From Anaerolineae bacterium (GTDB taxonomy: Bacteria > Chloroflexota > Anaerolineae > Aggregatilineales > Phototrophicaceae): a stretch of 64,000 nt of DNA. This document shows, piece after piece, positions 33,132 through 42,009 of the stretch. Position numbers and translations under genes: made by a program. The notes beneath the pieces are model-generated. The model did no database searches. It worked only from the letters and a program-made list of their open reading frames with translations, and was not told the DNA's origin. The stretch is taken from NCBI GenBank assembly GCA_025055175.1, contig JANWYT010000003.1:62001-126000 (forward strand), read 5' to 3'. How positions within the stretch are numbered: position 1 is the stretch's first letter; every line of letters begins with the position of its first letter.

Positions 33132-34943
33132 ATGAAGGTACATAAGCACGAAGTAATCGTCGTCGGCGCCGGCGGCGCCGGCTTGATGGCAGCGCTGTAC
33201 GCCAGCAAGGGCGGCGCCGACGTAGCCGTCGTCAGCAAGCTGTACCCCACCCGCAGCCACACTGGCACGGCGCAGGGCGGCATTGGCGCTGCCCTGGGCA
33301 ACCTGGACGACGACTCGCCGCTGTACCATGCCTACGACACAGTGAAAGGCGGCGACTGGTTGGCCGATCAGAATGCAGCGATGGTGTTGGCCGAAGGCGC
33401 GATCGAAGCTGTCATTGAGCTAGAACACATGGGCTTGCCCTTCGACCGCACGCCAGAAGGTAAGATCAGCCAGCGCCGCTTCGGTGGCCACACCAGCGAA
33501 TTTGGCAAGCAGTTAGTGCGCCGCGCTTGTCACGCCGCTGACCGCACCGGCCACATGATCCTGCAGACCCTGTATCAGCAGTGCATCAAGAAGGACGTCA
33601 ACTTCTTCGACGAATTCCAGGTGGTTGACCTGCTCATGAACCAGGGCCAGGCTGTCGGCGTGGTGGCGATTCAACTTGGCACAGGCGACTTCCACATCTT
33701 TCATGGCAAGGCTGTCATCTTCGCCAGCGGAGGTTGGGGGCGCTGCTGGAACGTCACCAGCAACGCGCACAGCATGACTGGCGACGGCGCCGCTATCAGC
33801 CTGCGGCGCGGCATCCCCATGCAGGACATGGAGTTCTTCCAGTTCCACCCCACTGGCATATACAAGATGGGCATCCTCATCACAGAAGGCGTGCGCGGCG
33901 AGGGCGGCGTCCTCATCAACGGCAAGGGCGAGCGCTTCATGGAGAAGTATGCTCCTAGCGTCAAAGATCTGGCCAGCCGCGACGTGGTGAGCCGCGCCAT
34001 CTACGACGAGATCAAGAAGGGCAACGGTGTCAAGGGCAAGGATTACGTCTATCTGGACGTGCGTCCGGAGACGGTCAACCGCTTCTTCGCAGAAGAAGGC
34101 AAGAAAGACCGTATCGACGCCGCCTATGTGGAGAAGAAGCTGCCCGATATTCTGGACTTCTGCCGCACCTACCTCGGCGTAGACCCGGTGCATGAGCCTA
34201 TGCCCATCCAGCCCACCGCCCACTACGCGATGGGTGGTATTCCCACCAACGTGAGGGCCGAGGTCGTCATCGACGAAAATTGGACGGTCGTGCCTGGCCT
34301 GTATGCCGCTGGTGAGACGGCCTGCGTGTCTTGTCACGGCGCCAACCGCCTCGGCACAAACAGCCTGGTTGACCTGGTGGTCTTTGGTCGCATCAGCGGC
34401 ATCCGCGCCGCCGAATACGTGCGCGGCGTTGATTGGACGCCTCTGCCCGCTGACGCTGGCAAGGAGATCGAAGCTGAGTTCAAGCGCATCCGCACCAGCA
34501 AGGGCAAGACCAAGCCGTATGAACTACGCGCCCGTATGCAGCAGGTGATGATGGATAACGTCGGCGTCTATCGCACCGCCGAGACGCTGCAGAAGGCCGC
34601 CGATGAAATCGCCACCCTGCGCGAGCGCTTCCTGACCGACATCAGCATCGACGATCAGGGCTACAAGTTCAACACCGACCTCATGGAAGCCTGGGAGCTG
34701 GGTTGCCTGCTCGACCTGGCTGAAGTGACGGCCTTGAGCGCCCTCAATCGCACCGAATCGCGCGGGGCGCACAGTCGCGACGACTACCCCAAGCGCGACG
34801 ATGAGAACTGGCTCGTCCACACCCTCATCTACCGCGAAGGCCATGCTCGCGATCCCAAATATACGCTCAACACCAAGAAGAAGGTGGATCGCTCGCTGGA
34901 AGCCACCGATCCGCGTTTCGCGCCTAAAGTGCGCGTCTACTAG
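33132..34943 (+). CDS. sdhA: Succinate dehydrogenase flavoprotein subunit
   Basis: The 603-residue protein opens with a Rossmann FAD motif VVGAGGAGLMAAL (about 10-22) and SHTGTAQGG, where His43 is the covalent FAD attachment residue. The active-site segments include FQFHPTGIYKMG (about 236-247), RNLHRALGTNS-type HGANRLGTNSL (about 400-410) and TAHYAMGGIPTN (about 362-373). It oxidises succinate to fumarate (TCA cycle and respiratory chain) or the reverse. AGGAG lies upstream of the ATG. Length is normal. Confidence 0.96.
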   Translation: MKVHKHEVIVVGAGGAGLMAALYASKGGADVAVVSKLYPTRSHTGTAQGGIGAALGNLDDDSPLYHAYDTVKGGDWLADQNAAMVLAEGAIEAVIELEHMGLPFDRTPEGKISQRRFGGHTSEFGKQLVRRACHAADRTGHMILQTLYQQCIKKDVNFFDEFQVVDLLMNQGQAVGVVAIQLGTGDFHIFHGKAVIFASGGWGRCWNVTSNAHSMTGDGAAISLRRGIPMQDMEFFQFHPTGIYKMGILITEGVRGEGGVLINGKGERFMEKYAPSVKDLASRDVVSRAIYDEIKKGNGVKGKDYVYLDVRPETVNRFFAEEGKKDRIDAAYVEKKLPDILDFCRTYLGVDPVHEPMPIQPTAHYAMGGIPTNVRAEVVIDENWTVVPGLYAAGETACVSCHGANRLGTNSLVDLVVFGRISGIRAAEYVRGVDWTPLPADAGKEIEAEFKRIRTSKGKTKPYELRARMQQVMMDNVGVYRTAETLQKAADEIATLRERFLTDISIDDQGYKFNTDLMEAWELGCLLDLAEVTALSALNRTESRGAHSRDDYPKRDDENWLVHTLIYREGHARDPKYTLNTKKKVDRSLEATDPRFAPKVRVY

Positions 34944-34957
34944 ACCCTTCACCCCAG

Positions 34958-34979
34958 CCCCTCTCCTTCGGGAGAGGGG
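34958..34979. repeat. Perfect UUCG tetraloop hairpin between sdhA and sdhB
   Basis: CCCCTCTCC (34958-34966), TTCG (34967-34970) and GGAGAGGGG (34971-34979) form a nine-base perfect stem with the very stable C(UUCG)G loop. It lies 14 bases after the sdhA stop and 33 bases before sdhB. No T-run follows, so it is probably not a terminator; it may protect the upstream mRNA from 3' exonucleases or lower sdhB output. A degenerate copy is at 13729-13751. Confidence 0.7.
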
Positions 34980-35012
34980 ACGTATTCCCAGATTGCCGAG
35001 GAGAAGACGTTC

Positions 35013-35774
35013 ATGGAAGTCACCATCCGCATTAAGCGCCAAAACCCGGAAATGCCCGGCAAAGAGAAGCCCTACTGGCAGGAATTCGTCCTCAAGGACG
35101 TTGAACCTACCGACCGCTTGCTGGAAATGTTGCACCGTATCAAATGGGAGCAGGACGGCACGCTGACGCTGCGCCGTTCCTGCGCGCATGGCGTGTGCGG
35201 CAGCGACGCCATGCGTATCAACGGCGTGAATCACCTGGCCTGCAAAGTCCTGATGAAAGACCTCGGCCCGAAGGTGACCGTTGAGCCGATCTTGGGCCTG
35301 CCCGTCATCAAAGACCTAGTAGTCGACATGGAGCCGTTCTTCGCCCACTACCGCTCTATCATGCCTTTCTTCGTCAATGACACGCCTCTGCCTGAGGATG
35401 GCCGCGAACGCCGTCAGAGCCAGGCGGATCGTGAGGTCTTCGACGACACGACCAAGTGTATCCTGTGCGCCTGCTGCACCACCTCTTGCCCATCCTTCTG
35501 GGCCAACGGCAAGTACGTTGGCCCGGCGGCCATCGTCCAGGCTCATCGCTTCATCTTCGACACCCGTGACCAGGCCTGGGAAGACCGCATCAACATCCTA
35601 GCCGAGCCGAACGGCGTGTGGCGCTGCCGCACCGTCTACAACTGCACGCCCGCCTGCCCACGCGAAATTCAGGTCACGCGCGCCATCGGCGAGGTCAAGC
35701 TGGCTATCCGCCGCCGCAAGCGCGAAGGGATCGTCAACACCAAAGACGTCGTGATTGCTGCCCCTGGTGGCTGA
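35013..35774 (+). CDS. sdhB: Succinate dehydrogenase iron-sulfur subunit
   Basis: The 253-residue protein has all cluster ligands. The [2Fe-2S] centre uses Cys57, Cys62, Asp65 and Cys77 (RRSCAHGVCGSDAM); the Asp in place of Cys is also found in E. coli SdhB. The [4Fe-4S] centre uses Cys149, Cys152, Cys155 (CILCACC) and Cys215. The [3Fe-4S] centre uses Cys159, Cys205 and Cys211. It passes electrons from FAD to quinone. GAGGAG is upstream of the ATG at 35013. Length is normal, and it closes the operon before a strong shared terminator. Confidence 0.96.
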   Translation: MEVTIRIKRQNPEMPGKEKPYWQEFVLKDVEPTDRLLEMLHRIKWEQDGTLTLRRSCAHGVCGSDAMRINGVNHLACKVLMKDLGPKVTVEPILGLPVIKDLVVDMEPFFAHYRSIMPFFVNDTPLPEDGRERRQSQADREVFDDTTKCILCACCTTSCPSFWANGKYVGPAAIVQAHRFIFDTRDQAWEDRINILAEPNGVWRCRTVYNCTPACPREIQVTRAIGEVKLAIRRRKREGIVNTKDVVIAAPGG

Positions 35775-35805
35775 TCTATGTCTCTTGTTTTATTTAGGGG
35801 AAGTG

Positions 35806-35833
35806 AAACGAGGGGGCTTGCACCCCTCGTTTT
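35806..35833. terminator. Bidirectional intrinsic terminator between sdhB and P450
   Basis: An AACGAGGGG/CCCCTCGTT stem (about nine pairs) with a short loop is followed by TTTT on the plus strand, and the reverse complement also ends in a T-run. It lies between convergent genes, so it can stop transcription from both. Confidence 0.85.
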
Positions 35834-35841
35834 GCGTTCGC

Positions 35842-37212
35842 TCAAAAAGTTGCCTGAGCTTGCGGCTCAGCCTCAGCTTGGGCCGAGGGCGTGCGCCGCT
35901 TGAGGATCATCGGCAAGCCGCCGTCAGGGTTCATAGTGATGGCTGGGTAGGGCCTGACAGCGTGGCCAGGGGGCAAGCGCATTTGCCACCGAGAAGCTAG
36001 CGTCGCTAACATGAGCTGCGCTTCCATCATAGCGAAGCTGTTGCCAATGCACACGCGCGGCCCACTGCCGAAAGGTAGGTAGTGGTACTTCTCAATGCGC
36101 GCTTCGTTGTCTGGCGAGAAACGTTCTGGCGAGAAGCGCAGCGGTTCTTCGAACAAATCGGGGCGGCGGTGCAAGAAGTAAGTGAACATGACGACCACTG
36201 TGCCGCGCACCACTGCCTCGCCGTTCACCTGCACATCGTCCAGAGCGAGGCGGCTGTAAGACCAGGCCGGCGGGTAGAGGCGCAACGCTTCCTTGATGAC
36301 CATCTCCGCATAGGGCAGGTAGCGCAGGTCAGCTAGGCTGGGCAGCCGTCCACTCAGGACGCGATCCAGTTCTTGGTGCAGTTTAGCCTCCACGTCAGGG
36401 TTTTGAGCCAGGGCCAACCACGTCCAATTCAGCGTGTTGGCCGTCGTCTCGTGACCAGCTAGGAACAGCGTCACGGCTTCGTCGCGCACCTGTCCATCGC
36501 TCATCGGTCGTCCGTCGTCGTCGCGGGCTTCCAGCAGCATAGAAAGCAGGTCGCCTTGATCGGGTTGGCCGCGCCGCTTGGCGATCAGGCCGTAGATCAT
36601 CGCGTCTAGGTCGCGGATGGCGCGCCTGGCCCGCAGCTCCATCGGCGTCGGAATCCAGGTGGGCAGCAGGCCTGTGTTGTCGAAAGTCTGGATGTCGTGC
36701 ATAGCGCGGCCCACGCGCTCGCTGTCTGCCGAGGCATCGAAGTTGAACAGGGTACGGCCCACCACCATCAGCGTAGCGTTCATCATCTCATGGGCGATGT
36801 CGATCCGCGCCCCGTCGCGCCAGCCCTGGGTTTGCGCCTGAGCGAAGTGAACCATCGTCTCGGCATAGGCTTCAATGCGCTTGGCGTGCAGAGCCGGAGC
36901 GACGAGCTTGCGCTGGCGCTTCCAGAAATCGCCATCAGAGGTGAGCAAGCCGTTGCCGACGAAGCGCGCTAGGCCGCGCTTGCGGTCGGTATACTGCTGG
37001 TCTTTGCCGAAGTGGGCAGCTTGCGTCACCAACACTTCACGAAACCATTGTGGATCGCGGGTGAAGATGAAGGTCTGACCCAGGGCATTCAGGCTGAAAG
37101 TGTCGCCGTAGGCGCTGAAGCTGTTGGCCAGGTTGTCCAGTACTATGGTGCGGTCAAAGGTGCGCGCAATCTTGAAGGGACTGCGGATGGCAGGGGCTTG
37201 GGGGATGGGCAT
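35842..37212 (-). CDS. Cytochrome P450
   Basis: The 456-residue protein has the P450 signatures: I-helix AGHETTANT (252-260), K-helix ExxR (Glu308-Arg311 in KEALR), PERFSP (361-366) and haem-binding FGSGPRVCIGN with Cys388 as axial ligand. There is no membrane anchor, so it is probably soluble like most bacterial P450s. The closest overall feel is the CYP102/CYP110-type fatty-acid or lipid hydroxylases, but without comparison the substrate is open. No ferredoxin or reductase gene is next to it, so its electron donor is encoded elsewhere. It converges with sdhB. Confidence 0.92.
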   Translation of the reverse strand: MPIPQAPAIRSPFKIARTFDRTIVLDNLANSFSAYGDTFSLNALGQTFIFTRDPQWFREVLVTQAAHFGKDQQYTDRKRGLARFVGNGLLTSDGDFWKRQRKLVAPALHAKRIEAYAETMVHFAQAQTQGWRDGARIDIAHEMMNATLMVVGRTLFNFDASADSERVGRAMHDIQTFDNTGLLPTWIPTPMELRARRAIRDLDAMIYGLIAKRRGQPDQGDLLSMLLEARDDDGRPMSDGQVRDEAVTLFLAGHETTANTLNWTWLALAQNPDVEAKLHQELDRVLSGRLPSLADLRYLPYAEMVIKEALRLYPPAWSYSRLALDDVQVNGEAVVRGTVVVMFTYFLHRRPDLFEEPLRFSPERFSPDNEARIEKYHYLPFGSGPRVCIGNSFAMMEAQLMLATLASRWQMRLPPGHAVRPYPAITMNPDGGLPMILKRRTPSAQAEAEPQAQATF

Positions 37213-37285
37213 CGCGTTTACTCCGCACAGATCAACATTTATGTTGGGATCAGAGGCTTGCAGACTAGACGCTCATGCACCACAG

Positions 37286-38002
37286 TCAGCCACCAGAGGC
37301 GAATTCGGACGTTTGCGAAGCGCGCGTGAGCGTGGCGCGGAACAGCAGCACTGTCGCCCCCAGCGTCAGCTTGTCGCCGTCTTTGAGGGCCAGGCCACTA
37401 GTCGTCACCTGTTCGGTGTTGACCAGCGTGCCGTTGCTACTAGCCAAGTCGTAGATGAACCAGCCTTCGTCGCGCCGCTCTAGGCGAGCATGAGGCCGCG
37501 AGATGGATGGGTCTTGGATGAGAATCTCCCAGGTGGCGTTTTGAGTGGCGCGCCCTATCGTCAAAGACGGCAGCAGCAGCGGGATCACTTGGCCCTCTTG
37601 CAGGCCATTGGTGATGACTAGGCTGCCCTGGCCAGTAAAAGCCGTGGCTGTGATGATACGACCTGACTCCGTTGCGCGCTGCACATCGTCGTTGTCGGCG
37701 GCCAGAAACTCTATCGTCGGCACAAACAGGCGGATGATGTCACCAGCGAACAGCGGGAAGGGGGCGTTGATCTTGTTGTCGTTGACGAACGTGCCGTTGG
37801 CGCTGCCCAAGTCGTTCACCAAAAAGACGCCATCGCGGTAGCTGATGACGGCATGCTGCCGCGAGACGTGCTGCTCCATGATGACGACGTCGTTGTTGGA
37901 GGAGCGTCCAATCGTCGCTGTGGCGCCTTCCGTGAGGACGTATTCGCAGATTTGGCGGGTGTGCGGGTCGATCCAGCGCAGCTTGGCGAGCGCTTCTGTC
38001 AT
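37286..38002 (-). CDS. Protein with two FHA domains
   Basis: The start is the ATG at 38002: AGGA lies nine bases upstream of it, whereas the ATG nine bases earlier would touch that site. The 238-residue protein has two forkhead-associated domains. The first is at about 25-100, with IGRSSNNDVVI, SRQHAVIS and NDLGSANGTFVND; the second is at about 140-225, with IGRATQN, ISRPHARL and YDLASSNGTLVN. FHA domains bind phosphothreonine peptides, so it may be a target-recognition partner of a Ser/Thr kinase. No kinase or phosphatase is seen in this window. It is downstream of moaB-side genes and upstream of P450 on the same strand. Confidence 0.93.
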   Translation of the reverse strand: MTEALAKLRWIDPHTRQICEYVLTEGATATIGRSSNNDVVIMEQHVSRQHAVISYRDGVFLVNDLGSANGTFVNDNKINAPFPLFAGDIIRLFVPTIEFLAADNDDVQRATESGRIITATAFTGQGSLVITNGLQEGQVIPLLLPSLTIGRATQNATWEILIQDPSISRPHARLERRDEGWFIYDLASSNGTLVNTEQVTTSGLALKDGDKLTLGATVLLFRATLTRASQTSEFASGG

Positions 38003-38063
38003 AGACTGCATTCCTGAGAGAGGCTGTGTTCCGTATTCCCTAGCATAGCACAAAAAGCCGCGC

Positions 38064-38576
38064 TCAGCCCTTGCGAACGATCTCCCAAGCCAGATGGTTA
38101 ATCTCTGGGAAGATGAGCTTCTCCATCGCCACCTGCACAGCGTTGGTGCTGCCCGGCACAGAGACGACCACCGTCTGTTGATAGACGCCAGCGGTGGCGC
38201 GGCTCATCATGGCGGCTGCTCCCACCTCGGCATAGCTGAGCATGCGGAACAATTCGCCGAAGCCAGGCAAGGTCTTGTGCAGCTGGCGGCTAATCACATC
38301 GTAGGTTGTGTCGCGTGGAGCGATGCCGGTGCCGCCGTTGAACAAGATGATCTGCACGGCAGGATCGGCGGCGTAGGTTTGCAGCGCTTCTAACACCTGA
38401 TCGGCTTCGTCCTTGATGATACGATAGCCCACCACCTGATGGCCTAATTCGGCTAGGCGCGCCGCTAGGTAGTGATAATTGGCGTCCGTCTCTGGGGTGC
38501 GCGTGTCTGAGACGGTGACGATGGCCACGCGCACTGGGCCATGGCCGGCCTGCTGGCGATGATCTTCTGCGCCCAT
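38064..38576 (-). CDS. moaB: Molybdenum cofactor biosynthesis protein MoaB/MogA family
   Basis: The 170-residue protein has the MoCF fold signatures [15 protein letters not shown] (about 17-31), [19 protein letters not shown] (about 77-95), [13 protein letters not shown] and [13 protein letters not shown]. These match the MoaB subfamily, which is thought to adenylylate molybdopterin before molybdenum insertion, like MogA. GAGAGGG precedes the ATG. No other moa or moe gene is next to it; its neighbours are an FHA protein and TPR proteins, so it stands apart from a cofactor operon. Confidence 0.9.
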   Translation of the reverse strand: MGAEDHRQQAGHGPVRVAIVTVSDTRTPETDANYHYLAARLAELGHQVVGYRIIKDEADQVLEALQTYAADPAVQIILFNGGTGIAPRDTTYDVISRQLHKTLPGFGELFRMLSYAEVGAAAMMSRATAGVYQQTVVVSVPGSTNAVQVAMEKLIFPEINHLAWEIVRKG

Positions 38577-38592
38577 GCGCGACCCTCTCTGG

Positions 38593-39558
38593 CTACATGA
38601 CGCTCAACTGCGCTTCGGCGGCGCGCGCCGCGTCTTCGGTCATGCCCAGGCGGGTGAAGATGACCATCGCCTCGCGGAACAGTTGGGCGGCAGGACGGCG
38701 CTTGCCACGCACAGCCAGGCTCTTAGCATGATGGAACAGGGTATGGCCAACTTCGGCTTCAGCCTGAATCTCGCGGAAGGCGTCTAGTGCGTTGCGATAG
38801 AAGTCGTCGGGATTGTCAGGCAGCTCTGGATCAGCAGGCAGAGGATCGAGAGCGGTGGCGACGTCGCCCAGGGCGCGCCAAGCGAGGCCCACCGACAGCA
38901 CCTGGTCATCTTGCGTAGCGTATTGCAAAGACAAGCGAGCGTAGTTCCAAGCAGCCTCAGGCTTGTCGACCAGCAGTTCTAAAGTGGCCAAGCCATGATA
39001 AATGTAGCAGTAGATATGCCGTGCTTCGGCGATGGCGCTGGCGTGTTGCTCCAACAAGTGGAGGCCTTCTTGCAGGGCGTAGCGCGCGGCGCGGTAGTCC
39101 TTCAGGCTGATGAGAGCTAGCCCTTCATTGACAACAGACATTGTTTGTAGCCGTACGTCTCTTAGGTCGCGAGCGACTTCATAAGCGCTGCGATACAGGC
39201 GACGCGCGCGCAGGAATTCGCCTCTCAGACGGTGATTCTCGCCCATGTTCATGTCCATCATGGCCACGCGACAGCGATTATTAGCGCGCAGGTACAAGCG
39301 GCGCGCGCGCTCGTAATGAGCGCTGCTGGTGGTCAGGTTGCCGATAGTGTGGTGAATGTTGCCCATCAAGTGTTCGGCACGTCCTTGATGGACAGTGTGT
39401 TGCTCTTCCTCTGCAGCTTTGGCCAGCTCCTGCAGGCGCTGCAAGGCTTCGGCGGCGCTCAGTTGGGCCTGAGACCAGGCTTGCATGATCTGCTGACAGG
39501 GGGCTTCAAAATCTGCGCTGATTTGGTTGCCAGGTGATGGAACGCTACTTGTGGTCAA
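38593..39558 (-). CDS. Tetratricopeptide repeat protein
   Basis: The frame begins at TTG 39558 with CGGAG eight bases upstream. The 321-residue protein is mostly helical with repeated TPR-like units, for example [20 protein letters not shown] and [20 protein letters not shown]. The later units are [20 protein letters not shown] and [14 protein letters not shown]. The pattern resembles the TPR regions of signalling proteins such as LuxR/AfsR-type regulators, but no DNA-binding or catalytic domain is attached. It lies 16 bases before moaB on the same strand. Likely cytoplasmic scaffold. Confidence 0.82.
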   Translation of the reverse strand: MTTSSVPSPGNQISADFEAPCQQIMQAWSQAQLSAAEALQRLQELAKAAEEEQHTVHQGRAEHLMGNIHHTIGNLTTSSAHYERARRLYLRANNRCRVAMMDMNMGENHRLRGEFLRARRLYRSAYEVARDLRDVRLQTMSVVNEGLALISLKDYRAARYALQEGLHLLEQHASAIAEARHIYCYIYHGLATLELLVDKPEAAWNYARLSLQYATQDDQVLSVGLAWRALGDVATALDPLPADPELPDNPDDFYRNALDAFREIQAEAEVGHTLFHHAKSLAVRGKRRPAAQLFREAMVIFTRLGMTEDAARAAEAQLSVM

Positions 39559-39795
39559 GGTTTCATCTCCGAGTGATTTGGGCGATAGGTGGGCGTGAAT
39601 CTAACAGAAAATCGAGAGTCTGGCGAGTCTGTGAGCTGTGCAGCAATGCCATAGGCCTTGCGAACGCAGTGCATACATGAGCAAGATGGATGACTCCTTG
39701 AGGTCGTCAGCAAAAACTGCTGTCAGGCTATCCCAAGTTGCTGTGACCAAGATTATCCTGGCGTGAGACGCAGAGTGGATAGCCAGAGACAATCT

Positions 39796-40935
39796 TCATA
39801 GTTCCATGATTTTGCGCCACAAAGTCTCCTCATCATCGCCCCATTCCAGCGAAGCTGCCACCCAATGCCAGGATGTGAAACGCGGATCAGCGCGACGCAG
39901 GGCTTTCCAGGCATCAGAAGCTTCTTCCCAGCGGCCCAGCGCCGCCAGAGACAAGAGCCACCAAGCCTGCGCCGCCAGGTTATCAGGCAGACGCTCGGCC
40001 ACGCGGCGCAGGTCGCTCTCAGCGCGCTCAGGTTTGCCCAAGTGCCAGTAGGCTTGGCCGCGTTTGTAGTAAGCTCCCAGCAGGCCAGGGCTGCGCTCGA
40101 TGGCCGCTGCCAAGTCGCGACGCGCTGCCGACCACTCACCCAACTCCAAATAGGCTGAGCCGCGTCCATAGTAGGCTTTGGCCGTCGGCTCGATCTTGAT
40201 GGCTTGGCTGAAATCGGCGATGGCCCGTTCGTGTTCGCCCTGCTGGTAGTGGATCGCGCCGCGATTGTAGTAGGCGTCAGCGTGGCGTTTGTCGCGTTCA
40301 ATGGCCCTGGTGTAGGCCGTGATGGCTTGAGGCAAGTTGCCCAGTTGTGCGTGAGCGCTGCCGGCCAGAGCGTAGAAATCCGGATTTTCGAGGCCTCGGC
40401 TGATGAGCTGGCCCACGTCGTCCAGCGCACCCTGGTAATCGCCCATGTTGTAGCGCAGCGTCGCGCGGCTGTAATGCAGCATGGCCCGTTCCTGGCCTGC
40501 GGAGCCGTCGGGTAGTTGCAGCGCACGAGTATAATCTTCGAGCGCGCTCTGGTAATCGCCCAGGCTAGCGCGTACTGCTGCGCGACGAGCGTAGGCCTCG
40601 CTCTGGTCGGGTTTGAGGGCTAAAGAAGCGTCGTAATCGCGCAGAGCAGCTTCAGAGTCGCCTAGTCGTAGGTGAGCGTTGGCGCGGCAGAAGAGGGCAT
40701 CGGCAGAGTTGGGATCAAGACGCAGGGCAACGTCCAAGTCGGCCACGCTCTCGGCGTAGCGTTTGAGCTGATAGTGGGCTAGGCCACGGGACAGGTACAG
40801 TTCAGCGTCGTCGGGCTGCTGAGCGATGAGCTGGCTGAGGGCGCGCGCAGCAGCTTCGTAGTCGCCGTCGCCCAGCAGCTGATAGGCGCGCTTGCGCGCC
40901 CTGGTGGCTTCGTCATGATGACCGTTCTCGCTCAT
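39796..40935 (-). CDS. Tetratricopeptide repeat protein (about nine repeats)
   Basis: The 379-residue protein has consecutive TPR units through almost its whole length, for example ELYLSRGLAHYQLKRYAESV, YARRAAVRASLGDYQSALED, AYYNRGAIHYQQGEHERAIA and AYYGRGSAYLELGEWSAARR. The C-terminal part (about 330-379) has a Trp-rich stretch, FTSWHWVAASLEW, outside the repeats. GAGGAGAG precedes the ATG. No signal peptide is present. The 237 bases between this gene and the next TPR gene contain no feature that I can support. Confidence 0.88.
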   Translation of the reverse strand: MSENGHHDEATRARKRAYQLLGDGDYEAAARALSQLIAQQPDDAELYLSRGLAHYQLKRYAESVADLDVALRLDPNSADALFCRANAHLRLGDSEAALRDYDASLALKPDQSEAYARRAAVRASLGDYQSALEDYTRALQLPDGSAGQERAMLHYSRATLRYNMGDYQGALDDVGQLISRGLENPDFYALAGSAHAQLGNLPQAITAYTRAIERDKRHADAYYNRGAIHYQQGEHERAIADFSQAIKIEPTAKAYYGRGSAYLELGEWSAARRDLAAAIERSPGLLGAYYKRGQAYWHLGKPERAESDLRRVAERLPDNLAAQAWWLLSLAALGRWEEASDAWKALRRADPRFTSWHWVAASLEWGDDEETLWRKIMEL

Positions 40936-41039
40936 GCGACTTGCTCTCCTCAGCTAAGGGCAAGATTATGCCCTCAAGCTTTATTTTAACGGACTCATTG
41001 GCCTGCGCCAAATGTGTGCCGAAGCGCTTTGACAAGCTC

Positions 41040-41068
41040 TTGACACTGAGCCACCCTCCGACTATGAT
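41040..41068 (+). promoter_or_regulatory. Promoter of the tRNA-Phe gene
   Basis: TTGACA (41040-41045) and TATGAT (41063-41068) are 17 bases apart. The predicted start near 41075 is about five bases before the mature tRNA 5' end, an economical tRNA promoter. Confidence 0.85.
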
Positions 41069-41079
41069 ACGTGCTACCT

Positions 41080-41152
41080 GCCGAGATAGCTCAGTTGGTA
41101 GAGCACTGCACTGAAAATGCAGGTGTCCCCAGTTCGAGTCTGGGTCTTGGCA
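41080..41152 (+). tRNA. tRNA-Phe (GAA)
   Basis: The 73-base gene folds fully: acceptor GCCGAGA/TCTTGGC with one G-U pair, D arm GCTC/GAGC with AGTTGGTA loop, anticodon stem CTGCA/TGCAG with loop CTGAAAA (anticodon GAA), five-base variable region, T arm CCCAG/CTGGG with TTCGAGT loop, discriminator A. CCA is not encoded (the sequence reads ACA). A perfect promoter and terminator bracket it, so it is a monocistronic unit. Confidence 0.97.
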
Positions 41153-41158
41153 CATAGC

Positions 41159-41186
41159 GACGCACTTTGGAGGGTGCGTCTTTTTC
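41159..41186 (+). terminator. Intrinsic terminator after tRNA-Phe
   Basis: GACGCAC (41159-41165) and GTGCGTC (41174-41180) form a seven-base stem with an eight-base loop, followed by TTTTT. Confidence 0.88.
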
Positions 41187-41244
41187 GTGGGCTTGTATGT
41201 GCTATCATCAAGTCGGTAACTTTGATGAGAGGCAGACACACCGC

Positions 41245-42009
41245 ATGGCCCAAGCCCCCAGCCCATCCAACTCTGACGACGCACTGAACGCTATCTTCGC
41301 CGACGACCCCATCCTGGGGCCATTCTTGGCGCATTACCCTAGCTATCGGTTGCGTCTGCTGATGATCGGCGGAGGCTTCTACGCGCTGGCCGTCTTGCTC
41401 ATCCAAGCTCTCACCTGGCAGATTGACCGAGAGACCGCCAGCATTTTTGTGCCGATCTTGTACGCCTGCGCAGCGCTGGTGGCCTTTTGGTACATGGCCC
41501 ACTACTGGAACAGAGAAGTCATCGTCTACAAGCATGGCTTTGTGTACCGCGAAGGACGGCGCGAGGTGCGCTTCCGCTACGAGACCATCGCCACTGTGCA
41601 AGCTCAGGCCGAACGCCTGCGCTTGTTTGGCCTCTTGCCCTACGAGCGCCACCGCTACGTGCTGACCAGTGACCAAGACGAGCGGATCGTGCTGGACAAC
41701 CTGTATCGGCATATCGAGCGGCTAGGGCCTAGCCTGGAGCAGGCTATTGCGCAGCGCCGCCTGCCGTTGTTGCGTCAGCAGCTGGCGCGCGGCGACTCGC
41801 TGCCGTTCGGCCCGCAGCTGCTGGCCCGTGCCGATGGCTTGGAGGTCGATGGCGCGCGATTGGCCTGGGGGGAGATCAAAGCAGAGCGAGTAATTGGCGA
41901 CGACCTGCACCTAATCGGCGTCGATGGACAGACGCTGGCGCGCCTACCTCTGGCTCAGATCGACAATTTGCTGTTGCTGCTGCTGCTGTTGAAAGACCTG
42001 CGCTCATGA
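41245..42009 (+). CDS. Membrane protein with PH-like (bPH-type) domain
   Basis: The ATG at 41245 is chosen; the frame upstream lies in the tRNA terminator. The 254-residue protein has two membrane segments at about 39-57 and 73-92, then a soluble domain with the order NREVIVYKHGFVYREGRREV (about 97-116), RYETIATVQAQAERLRLFG and RHRYVLTSDQDERIVLDNL. The EVIV-xx-HGFVYR beginning and FGLLPYERHRY pattern resemble bacterial PH-like domains (DUF304 group). Function is unknown; such domains act in envelope stress or lipid sensing. It overlaps the next gene by four bases. Confidence 0.68.
   Translation: MAQAPSPSNSDDALNAIFADDPILGPFLAHYPSYRLRLLMIGGGFYALAVLLIQALTWQIDRETASIFVPILYACAALVAFWYMAHYWNREVIVYKHGFVYREGRREVRFRYETIATVQAQAERLRLFGLLPYERHRYVLTSDQDERIVLDNLYRHIERLGPSLEQAIAQRRLPLLRQQLARGDSLPFGPQLLARADGLEVDGARLAWGEIKAERVIGDDLHLIGVDGQTLARLPLAQIDNLLLLLLLLKDLRS

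Noticed and set aside
33513..34337. Long minus-strand frame inside sdhA
   Set aside because: Antisense shadow of the flavoprotein gene; His/Val/Asp-rich as expected from complementary codons.
41074..41712. Minus-strand frame across the tRNA-Phe gene
   Set aside because: It reads through the tRNA and its terminator; the tRNA structure is unambiguous.
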